Shown piece by piece: positions 21,741-31,715 of a stretch of DNA of 64,000 nucleotides. The translations under genes and the position numbers were made by a program. The stretch's first letter is position 1. Every line of letters starts with the position of its first letter. The notes under the pieces were generated by a model that made no database searches, was not told the DNA's origin, and saw only the letters and a program-made list of their open reading frames with translations. Origin of the DNA: Marsupella aquatica (taxonomy: Eukaryota; Marchantiophyta); assembly GCA_973895155.1 (NCBI GenBank), contig OZ316893.1:20956001-21020000 (forward strand), read 5' to 3'.

Positions 21741-24308
21741 ATGGCTGTAGAAGCAAAGACTGCTGCTGTTATCTCGCTGTTCCTGTTTGTTGCGATTTGG
21801 CATAGCAGCGTGAACGCTCAGGTAACGCCGACCTACTAGTGTACAGGAGGTTTGTTTCTTGCAGCCGAAAGGTCATAGGAAATTCAACTTAGTAAGATCT
21901 TTCCCTTAAAGACTACTCGGTCATCTAATCATCTACAGTTCTGGCTCGGTGAGCAACGATGTCCTTCGAGACACTGTCAAGTTTTGCCTGGACAGTAGCA
22001 AATCATGTAGATTTCAAGCTCGTTTCTGAGTTGTCGGAGTAGATTGATGATTGAGACACTTTGTCCGTTGGAGGATGATTGCTAGCCGTCGGTGTTTGTT
22101 CAGGTAAACAATGTGAATCCAGACTTCGTATTCGTGCACGGAATCGGTCATGGAGCCTGGTGTTTCACCCCGTTAATTACCCTCTTGCAAGAGGCAGGCT
22201 ACACGGCAACGGCTGTCGACTTGACCGCGCAAGGAATCAACAAAGCCATAGCAGACGAAGTCGTGACTGTGGCTCAGTATCTTGAACCACTCACAACCTT
22301 TCTCCAGACGAGCATCAACAAGTCGGTAAGATAACATGCAATATCCCATGAACTGCTGCACATGGTCATTATTGCGTGTCCAATATTCGATTGCTGAATG
22401 TAAACGCGACACTTTCTCGTGTTCATAGGCTGCCCACACGAATACATCCAGTGATACAAACCGCCATGTTCTCGTAACTGGGATTACAGTTCAACTAAGA
22501 CACTACGTAATCGAATTGAAGATAGATGGCAGCAGTACGTGAGTCAGAATTACTGTAGACAGCGCGTGCCAGGATTTCTCTACAGATTAGCGTCAAGTTC
22601 GTCTAGCTTCTGGCGAAGTTGAATTACTATTTTCGCCGAATTCACGTGATTTTCCAGCAGAACAATTCACGGCGCTACTTTTGATCACTTCGTTTCACAC
22701 TAGTCTATCGTTTCTGTTCATCTATGGGCTTGTAGGTTGACGATGAATTGAATTCTTTTCTGCAGACTATTCTCGTGGGTCACAGCTTGGGAGGTGCTGT
22801 GATCTCTTATATTGCAGAGACGTTTTCATTGAAGGTTGCCAAAGCTGTATACTTGGCTGGGATCTACCCACATAATAACAATACCTTCTTCGACGCATTG
22901 CCACCTTCGGTAGACGCTCCTTCATCTCCCACAATTATTTTTTTACATTACGCATGCACATCGGATGTATACTGTGTTCAGCGCCTTTCTTTTCGTAATG
23001 CACCGTTGTGTTCTACGTCGTGCTGCAAGCTGCATGCGTCTCCAGGGGGAAGTGAGTCGTATAAGTCCCCCACTGAAATTCCATCGGTATAGAACGAGCC
23101 TCTTAGCCGGTCTGCACTGACAGCACAAACATTCCTTCGACACGCAAAACCCACTACTAATTAAAGGTGTAGCCGTCATTTTAGATTATGCTTAGAACTT
23201 CACCCGTGACAGGCAAGAGGCTCCAGTCCAAAAGCGTGGATTTTTTTGACGAGGCTTTCACACGGCTTTTGAGTTCAGAGACGGGCCTTTTTCTCAGTAT
23301 TCTCACGTACTGTGGCAAGCATTCGCCGATTGTGATATCTGTGCCAAACTGCCTGTCCTGAAAAGAACACGAAGCCCAATATAATTTGTCAAATGTTGCT
23401 ACTGGTTTAGACTTTGCAGCGTCTCGTGGGAGATGGCAACCTCATTTTGCATGGGAATCCACCAACTTCAGCCACTCTCAACGTGGCTAACCTCACCGCC
23501 TTCTTCTACAACAAGAGTCCCAAAGCGGTATGTTTGCGAACTCCACTCATTAGTTGTGATTTTTACTCCTGTCAGGACCACCTCAATCACAAAGTTGCCA
23601 CGTTAATGTCTGAAGTCTTAGTTGGAGTCGTGCTTTACCGGGGCCAACGGCGATTTATGCGCTGCAACTTGCTGTTTGAGGGCACTTTGTAGACAGATAG
23701 CTAGGGTTGATCAACACTGTGCAGTAGTTGCAATAGTTATGAACTCAGTGAGGAAACTTTGTTTTTGCTTGAGCTGAAAGGAACAAGCGTTCCCACTAGA
23801 AATAGACGGAAAACTGTTAATTATGTCAGCAATCACGAAATTTGCACGCGGTGTCTCGGACAATCGTCGTGCTTCTTGGACGACTGGTACTGATGTCATA
23901 CTCCATACTCCTTCGCATAATTAGACAGTAAGGCAGATACACTCATGTCTTCGAGAGAAGTGGAACCGAACTAGAATCTATCCGTTGCGCGAGCTTACGT
24001 CTACTATCATCCATGACTATGTCCTGCAGGGAGTGAACCTCGCCAGCACACTGCTGGTGCCGACGCCTTATCGACCTGGCATTGTACCAATCACTCTCAC
24101 CAATGAGAAGTTTGGTAAAACAAGGAAATTCTACATTCAAACTCAAGCAGATTTTGGAATTACGCCACAAGAGCAGCAGGAAATGATAGACGCTAGTCCG
24201 TGGAAACCGGAAAAGATTTACCCTTTACCAAATGCAGATCATGGAGCTTACTTCTCCCAGACAGGCCCTCTTTCAAAAATTCTCGGAAAGATCGCAGATA
24301 CGCCGTAG
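21741..24308 (+). CDS. Secreted methylesterase-like alpha/beta hydrolase
   Basis: Five exons: 21741-21821, 22104-22325, 22766-22909, 23420-23527 and 24030-24308. All joins are GT-AG and in frame, giving 277 residues. Residues 1-27 form a signal peptide (hydrophobic core ISLFLFVAIW, Ala26-Gln27 at the exon 1 end). The body is the plant methylesterase / hydroxynitrile lyase / SABP2 family: oxyanion motif HGIGHGAW at 39-46, nucleophile elbow GHSLGG with Ser108, probable acid Asp226 in QADFGI, and His256 in NADHGAYF. Minus the signal peptide its length is about 250, usual for the family. Known members cleave methyl esters of hormones such as salicylate or jasmonate, or act as lyases; the substrate here cannot be told. 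The signal peptide is unusual, because well-studied members are cytosolic. The exon 5 start was set at the CTGCAG acceptor before GVNLAST because it restores the family's VTLASTLVRP alignment; an acceptor at 23936 would add 31 in-frame residues. Confidence 0.85.
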
Positions 24309-26762
24309 AAAAGATAAGAGGGTCGTCTTCTCTTCAAATTGACTCTATCCCTTCATCTCTTTTGGGAGTTGTGGTAACGATTGTTGCGGCTCAAATTCAC
24401 TCTAGCTATCCTATCGTCCCATTTGGAAGATGCAGTGACGATTATTGTGGCTGACATTCTCGGAGCTCCAATCATCTATTTGAATGTCTAATCAATTGAG
24501 TATCGTCAGCCGCTAATTTTGGAGTCGATTGCGATTGGCATTCATGTTACTAATTGCTCTGCCTCCATTCATTTTGTTCTCAGTGTGCTTGCAATACACA
24601 GGTAGTCTGCCTTCTGTGGCAATTTTCGTACTGTACGGGACCCGTCTGATCTCCAAGACTAGGGTTTAAGCATTTCACCGCTGTAGTAGTCTTAGCTCAG
24701 GATCTTAGATGCTAGCTAGTATGTTATCGGTACGTAGGCTTTGCCCACGCGATCTGAAAAGGTCGGTGCTGCAAGGAATAGAGTAGAACTTCGGCGGATC
24801 AACACACCTATCCTTCAGTGTGTTAATTACAGAAATATATTTGTGGTCTATGGAGCCAGTTTGGGCCCGGATCATCTTTCTCAGTCATTGCCCGTGAAAA
24901 TAATGCCGAGCGTCACAAGGTCAGGATGCCCGAGAGATATTACACTTGGGTGGACACAAACGTTTCACGTCATGACTCAAACTTTTCCGTAACTTTTTGC
25001 TCAACTGCCATTTGCTAGTTTGCGCATCTAGGCCCGTGACCTTGCGTGCGCAAGTTTTAAAATTTGTTAACATCTGGTTATAGCATTATTTCTCTGCGGT
25101 CACATTTCAGTAAAAAACCAATTCCGACCATCTCTAAATGTGCGTGGAATGACACTAAATGCCGCTCCTACGGAGGTTATTCTATGGGATACCAATCTAA
25201 GGATATCTCCTGCTGTACAAGTACTACACAAATTTGCTATTCCATTGTTGATTAGATCTGTCGCAAGGCGAAGATTTGTTTCTGGGAACGTGCGAGGCAA
25301 CTACAGTAGCTAGTATGGATTGCGAGTTTTGTATCTTGGGTAGGCTAATCGAAGGAGCCCCCTGTTTCTGTGCGGTAGATGCGGTTCCTGAAGCATTATC
25401 TCCAAACGTTATTGGGTTTGATTAGTGTAAATATATCTGAGTCAGATGACAACACCTTTTCATACTTTAGGTCATACTTTAGGCGTTGTTTCTCTTGAAT
25501 TAGCCTCATGAAGTAAGAGCATCTCGAAAGGTTTCTCAGTTTGGGTAATCTAAAGGGGGAATACCTGAGGTAAATACTGAATGGCAACACATTTTTTAAT
25601 GTCCTGAAAGTACAGTCATAGCATCAGTTATGGTCAAAATGAAACTCAACCCATCCTTTACAGAATTGTTTTCCTACACACTAGATGTCAATTACACTTA
25701 TCACACTCGAAGTCAGCTTCACATCATTGTAGGTTACCATCTTGAAAATCCACAACGGAATCTGCTCGAAAGTCAGAAGCCTGAAAATCGGGTAGCTACA
25801 ATGAATGGGCACGCTTCACATCATTGTAGATTAAAATCTTGAAAATCCGGCGATGGAATCTGTCAGAAAGTCAAAAGCCGTAAAGACGGATAGCTGCGAT
25901 GAATGGCCGGGAAATTGGACATCGCTCTCCCAATTCAGTAACTGGGTTGTCAACAGTAAGGGTTGGAAGCTCGTGCTACAAATTGACTATTGAGCTACCA
26001 GACCAGTCTCACCGGCCACTGAAAGGGTAACAAGCTCGCAAATGGAAGTAGTGGCACAATCGAGAGCAGCCTTGAGCATAAATTTGACGAGCTAGGTCGA
26101 CTGAGAGAACAATGGAGACTTAGACTGAGCATTGACTATCAATCAAACACTCACGTAATTTTCTATTGTCCAGAAATAGTCCTCAAGAGGCTCTGTCGTA
26201 TCCCAGCAGCGACAACTCCAATTACCATGGACTTTGACCACAGCCGGCAGAATTTGTATCTACACATTCATTACCGTGCTATATGTGGTGTCGCTCAGAC
26301 AAAATTGTGGAAACTAGAACAAACGAATGTAATGTCAATTATAATCGTTCAGAATCCGTCAGAATATCATCCAGAATCTTGTATGCAAACTACAGCCTAG
26401 TATAGAAAGAGCACACAAAGCGCCTGCCCAACCAGAGGCAGGACGGGAGGATCAAATACAAAATGTCGAGAGGAGATGCTAATGGCAATGTCAGAATACT
26501 ATGTTACGTGGTACTTTTTTGTAGATAATTTTTCTTGGTAATATCTTACTGGATAGTCTAATTTGAAAGCAGTCTTTTCTCCAATGGCAGGTGTGGGTTC
26601 GCACTGGCGGGGCCATGGGACCCGAGTGCAGGTTCTTAATCGATAATCGTGTGGCCGGGAAAAAAGAGGTGTGCTTATCTCCCGACAATGTCTCTCATCA
26701 GTAGGCTTTGAACTGAGAGTAGCACCTGTCCAGTGCCAGCCCAAGCAGATTTACAATTATCC
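24309..26762. other. Spacer between the hydrolase and the kinase pseudogene
   Basis: No gene was recognised. A short direct duplication around CACATCATTGTAG (about 25718-25830: first copy, then again after the CGAAAGTCAGAAGCC stretch) suggests local tandem duplication. No RNA gene was seen. Confidence 0.3.
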
Positions 26763-28443
26763 CTACCCACCAAGGATAATTCCTTCTTGTTCACCGAAGC
26801 TTTGCGAAGCGGGGATAAGGGATTCTTCTTCGCTGATACTTTTGGGGGCACTGATGCTGTATGTTGAGTCAAGATAGCGCGTCTGAGGGGTTCTTGATAG
26901 AAAGAAATCTTTTTTGGACTTTCCCAAGAAGGCTTTCATATCCATATTTCTCAAGAGTATTGTTACTACTTGAGACATGGATGGGCGCCTTTTTGAATCT
27001 AGTTGCACACATAGCAGGCCGACATTGATAGCTCGAATGACTTCGGCCACTACGCAAGTCTCTCTGAGCTCCGGTTCCACCACATCAAGCGACAACCCTT
27101 TCTTGTGCATTAGATGAACCTGCACAAAGATCAAAATAAAGCTGAACAACTAGTATGTATCATCAATGGAACATAGATGCGTTGAGAGTAGGAATAACTT
27201 AACAAAGACCTAAGAATTTCATCAAATTATCGAGGTGAAATGTAAGAATCGAAGGACAGCGCGAAAATTCACGACACCTCCAACATACCCAATTGTAAAG
27301 AAACCGTTTCTCTAGAGGTAATGAAAAGTCAATACACTTCCTTCCACTGATGACCTCCAAAACCACAATTCCATAGCTGTAAACATCCGCTTTGTCTGAA
27401 AGCTCGCCTTGTGTAGCATATTCTGGAGAAAAGTATCCCCTGCAACCGGTTGATTTATGATACAAATAGGTGTTCAGAGCGGAGTTTTGTGACTTGCATA
27501 AATCTGAGAAAAATTACATAAAAACTACCAGACTGTAGACAATCATGAACCCCACCAACTTAGACTCGGACAGCTCACATTGAAATAGTTGCAGATACTA
27601 TGACTATGCAATTTAATTTCCAAAAAGGTCAGATGCTCTGTTGAGTCGTCTGTAAGTCCAACTTACACAGTCCCAGCAACTTTTGTGAATAGGGCTTGGC
27701 TAGATACATCAGGGAAATGCTTTGCAAGCCCAAAGTCAGCAATCTTAGGCATGAAATCGTATCTAGCGGATATTCTCTGGCTTGATATCCCTGTGTATAA
27801 TTGATGGTTGTAGCTCTTCATGAAGGTAGGACAGTCCGCGCGCAACTCCCAAGCATATATTGAAGCGTTGCTCCCAAATCAAAAACCGATGTGCCTTACA
27901 CCCTACACATTTGGTACAAAACTTCTTGTGAACAGTATGGTCGGTGATGTTCGTGTCATTACAACATGTGCAAATTGCCTTGAATGTGTCCCTCATGGAT
28001 ATATGATGCGAAGATTTGTAACGAAATAACTAAGTATATAATTGCAATCAAAAGCTACTGTGTACAGGGAAGCCTCCAGACCCTAAGGACGTAGTTGAAA
28101 ATGAGAGTGCATGCTTAAAACAAGTGTTGGGGAAAATCATTGATGACAATGAATTGTGGGGAATCTTTTTTGTACACTATTTACATTAGGGGTAGTCAGG
28201 CTAGTTATGCCTACTACAAAAGTCAAAGATATTTCTCGGTTTGATTGGATAGTTAGTCTGAGATTTACCCCATAGCGCTTCAGCCAGGTTCCCGTTCGCG
28301 ACGTATTCATAAACAAGTAAGCATTGCTTCTCCTTAATGCAACAACCTTTCAGTTGAACAAGGTTTCTATGCTTGATGCCTGTAATTAGCATCACCTCAT
28401 TCAGAAACTCATTCAAGAGTTCCAACCTTTCAGAATTAGCAAC
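26763..28443 (-). pseudogene. Receptor-like kinase, kinase half, frameshifted
   Basis: Four kinase exons on the minus strand: 28443-28269, 27902-27667, 27439-27289 and 27119-26763. Visible motifs are NEVMLITGIKHRNLVQL (subdomains III-IV), CLLVYEYVANGNL (V), [16 protein letters not shown] (catalytic loop), IADFGLAKHF (activation loop DFG), YFSPEYATQGELSDKADVYS (VIII-IX), and a C-terminal tail ending EQEGIILGG. The family is the plant receptor-like kinase group that includes the malectin/LRR VIII-2 and cysteine-rich types. Within exon 2, right after HRDIKPENI, the sequence skips the usual LLD codons and the frame shifts; the exon is 236 nt, where phase requires a length 2 mod 3 longer (an 8-nt loss fits the family). 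Reading through meets TAG at once. The glycine loop, the catalytic Lys exon, the transmembrane segment and the extracellular domains were not found upstream. It is therefore most likely a truncated pseudogene, though an assembly error at one site is possible. Confidence 0.8.
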
Positions 28444-28758
28444 CTGAATTCACCTTACCCACAGGATTCATGTTTTTCAAACAATGCCAACCCATATATT
28501 TCCTGACAAGCACACCAAAAGATCTAGCAGATTTAGTTTTTGCTATGACGACCATTTGCATATGCAAGTGATTTTCAATATCACCTCTCTCAATGGCAAC
28601 AAGACCTGATACACAATGCTCTCATCAGAGTATTCATGAGGTCAATCTCAGTTGGATTTATATTTGCACCTAAGTATCCAATGGTAATACTTAATTCTTT
28701 ACATTATCAACCATACTAATATTTTTCTCCTCTGCTGTCACCAGTCTTGCCTTTCTTT

Positions 28759-29127
28759 TCAAAGAAGCCATGACAAATGAGCACACTGTTCTCTGGACTG
28801 TAAATTTTTGTCACCTTCTTTACAGATACAAGGTAGAATATCAAACACAAACACAGGATAAATATCGTCACTTTTAACAAGAAAAAATACTTTCTCTTTA
28901 CATTCTACTACAGTCTCATCCTCCCTAGTTTCTGGAGTTGAATCTAAGATTCGAAATGGACCACCAAGTATTTTTTCTTGACCTTGTTTACATACAACCC
29001 AACAATACTTCACGTCTCTTACACAACTAGAAGTTCCTTTTGGAATACTTTCCAAGATAGATTCTCCTATGTCAGATATTGCATAAGGTGTGAGAAGCTC
29101 CTCTGGAAGCTGACTTTCCAAGGACAT
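28759..29127 (-). CDS. Hypothetical open frame of 122 residues
   Basis: An open frame with protein-like composition (residues such as CWVVCKQG, GGPFRILDSTPETRED, VVECKEKVFFLVKSDD) lying about 300 bp upstream of the kinase pseudogene on the same strand. Five of its six cysteines fall in two loose clusters. I do not recognise a family. It could be an exon of another gene, part of a mobile element, or the decayed upstream part of the kinase locus, although it does not resemble a kinase ectodomain I know. A tandem repeat begins just past its start codon. Confidence 0.3.
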   Translation of the reverse strand: MSLESQLPEELLTPYAISDIGESILESIPKGTSSCVRDVKYCWVVCKQGQEKILGGPFRILDSTPETREDETVVECKEKVFFLVKSDDIYPVFVFDILPCICKEGDKNLQSREQCAHLSWLL

Positions 29128-29147
29128 GAAGCTTATAGGACGTTAGA

Positions 29148-29390
29148 GGAGAAAGTATGTAGAACACTGGTTAGCAAACTCTGTCTTAGCAAAACAAAGA
29201 AAGTAGAACACTGGTTAGCACAAGATCAGTTAGTTAGCACAAGATCACGGCACAACACCAGTGGTTAGCACAAGATCACAGCACAAGATCAATTGGTTAG
29301 TACAAGATCACAGCACAACACCAGTTGGTTAGCACAAGATCACAGCACAAGATCAGTTGGTTAGCACAAGATCAAAGCACAAGATCCCAC
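29148..29390 (+). repeat. Tandem repeat of a GTTAGCACAAGATCA unit
   Basis: Units built from GGTTAGCACAAGATCA and CAGCACAA(C/G)A, about 24 bp each and often paired as about 48 bp, repeat roughly ten times with small changes. Confidence 0.85.
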
Positions 29391-31415
29391 TGAAGCGATG
29401 ACACGGCTGAGCACTGAGAAGCTAGAGCTAGCACTGAACAAAAGCCCACTGGTGCACTGAACGATAGCCCACTGAAACAATAGCGCATTGAGAAGCTAGA
29501 GCTAGCACTGAACGATAGCCCACTGCATGGGAACCTGATCACTAAAACTTGAGGCGATGGCAGAGCAGCGCATTGAGAGCAAGAGCAGATAGCAGACTCA
29601 CTGAACAAGGAGGGAGGTACTGAACTGAGAAAGGAGCTCAACTTAAGTAGCTGTGAAGCAAGTTTAATCTGCTCCCCAGACTAAATGCTCAGGTGAGTCA
29701 CCCAAACATACAGCCTAAAGACCAGATTATACGCAACGTTCATTTTTCCTCATACTTTCAAACTCCAAAATACTTGGAAATCTCCAAGATACATGGATCA
29801 GACAACTCTAGCTGTTGGGGATCGAGCTAAAAACGAGAGGCAACAGCCATGGAGTACAACACCATCCCATCACCATCAGCAGCTCACCATCAGCAGCAAT
29901 CAGCAATAGCCATGGAGTCCAATCCAGCAGCAAGAGCAGTAGCCATGGAGTCCAGCAGCGAGAGTCACATCACCATCAGCAGCGATTGTACAGTCAGTGG
30001 TTTCAGACAAGCCCTCCGCTTGTCTGAAGAGGAATGAGCCAATTCAGAGCAGACCACAAAACATCACAAAATTCAGATCTTCTACTCGAGCTTTCGTCTC
30101 TTGACCAATGCTCTCATCCGATCGATGCTCTTCTTTAGCTCTCTCGTCTGATCTCTTCCAAAGAATCCCCTTTCGTCAACCAAAGACTCCTGTATGCACA
30201 GTCCTGCGAATCCCAAGCCTTACCCAAATGCGAGCCATTACGCCCTTCTTTTCCAGTGTCTTAGTGACGAGCATCTCAATCCCGCCAGCCAAGCCAGCAA
30301 GCGAGGCTGAAATCGAGTGATCCAACTGACGACAATTTCGATCGGCCGAGCACTGCAGTCTGTAGCAGAAGTTCACCCTCCTCTACGACATCCATACAGC
30401 AGATACCAGGGACAGATACCTCTCTCGCGTTCACTTTGCGTGAATGAAGCACATCAACTATCATTTCAAGGGAAAAACAGAGTCCTCCTCCTCTGCTGCT
30501 GCAAGGGCACTTTTGCAATGAGATCTTCGCTTTCAGGACCAGAGGCCCAAGGACTCTAGAGGTCATCTTGACTCCTCTAACATCAAGAGCAAGATCAGAC
30601 AGCAGCAAGCGAGATTGACATTGAGAGCTAACATCGAGAGCTAAGATCAGCTCGAGTCCATCAGCCACCAGCCACAGCAGCTCAAGTCCAGCAGCCACCA
30701 GCCACAGCAGCTCGAGTCCAGCAGCCACCAACCACCAGCCACAGCAGCTCGAGCTTTCAGCACCCACCGCAACTGCCATCAAACATCGAATTTGATCATT
30801 CCCCAGCCCTTCGCCAGCCCTCTGCCAGCAGCCACTTTGCCCAGCGCCAGCCCCTTCTTGTTGACTGAACACCCCTTTCCCTTCACGAGCCCTTCCCCTG
30901 CTGCTCGATGCCTTGTTCGGAGACAGAAAATAGTCAGAGCTCCAGCTCCAGCTCCCTCTCAAGCTCCCTTTTTTTTTAGGAGGAGGACGACGCCGAGACG
31001 GAGTCCAACGTGATGCCCAATCTGAGTCCACCAACGTGATGCCCACCAAGTCTACGGTTGAATGTGGGCCGGGACAAAGAGGTTGAGGTCGAGCCCACTA
31101 CTCCAGCCAAGGTGCCGAGGAAGAAGAGCGCCTACGAGTTGGAGACTTTCACGCACTGGTTACTGAGGGAGTCATCGACCATCGTGCTCTCCAGCTGCCT
31201 GAGGTCGAGCGTCTCCCGCTCAAGCTCCCTTTCTCATGAGGGAGTCATCGACCATTGCCCTGGCATCTCCAACGAGGTCTTCTCCAGCTGCCTGAGGTCA
31301 AGCGCGCGATCCCTTGGACGGCTCTTCCAACATCTATGAGCCGACCAAGGAGTGCCTTCTAGACCTCGACAAGGAAGACAATCTTGGTAAAGCCGAACAG
31401 AACTGTATCGTAAAT
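29391..31415. repeat. Low-complexity region with several short tandem repeats
   Basis: Short-unit repeats follow one another: GCACTGAACGATAGCCCACTG-like units (29395-29530), AGCCATGGAGTCC with CAGCAGC (29845-29975), the 33-bp unit of AGCCACAGCAGCTCGAGTCC type (30660-30760), and a roughly 75-bp duplication of GAGGGAGTCATCGACCAT (31167 and 31238). The long minus frame over 30276-31049 is produced by the 33-bp repeat (LLWLVAAGLE repeated) and is not accepted as a gene. Confidence 0.55.
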
Positions 31416-31715
31416 TTTTGAAAACGTACCCCTATACCCGCCTTGGATACCCCTAACCTTGGATACCCCTATACTCCTCCTTGGGATCCTACTGCCCCAC
31501 GCCATGCATACCCCCACCATTATGTATCTAATTGGATGCTCCCACCATTTTTGAAAATGTACCCCTATACCGGCCTTGGATACCCCTAACCTTGGATACC
31601 CCTAACCTTGGATACCCCTAACCTTGGATACCCCTAACCTTGGATACCTCTAGATACTCCTCCTTGGGATCCTACTGCCCCATGCCTTGCATACCCCCAC
31701 CATTATGTATCTAAT
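31416..31715 (+). repeat. Nested tandem repeat: about 135-160-bp duplication with 16-bp units
   Basis: A segment from TTTTGAAAACGTACCCCTAT to CATTATGTATCTAATT is present twice. Inside it the 16-mer AACCTTGGATACCCCT is present twice in the first copy and about four times in the second, so the small unit expanded after, or together with, the large duplication. Confidence 0.85.

Noticed and set aside
23937-24029. Upstream extension of the hydrolase's last exon
   Set aside because: In frame and open, but adds 31 residues where the family has none; the acceptor at 24027-24029 gives the expected alignment. Kept only as an alternative.
29148-29390. Regular repeats considered as a CRISPR-like array
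   Set aside because: Units are contiguous with no unique spacers, and the context is a plant nuclear genome; it is an ordinary minisatellite.
30276-31049. 257-codon minus-strand open frame
   Set aside because: Most of its length comes from a 33-bp tandem repeat (LLWLVAAGLE repeated) and other low-complexity DNA; no domain, and composition unlike the confirmed genes.
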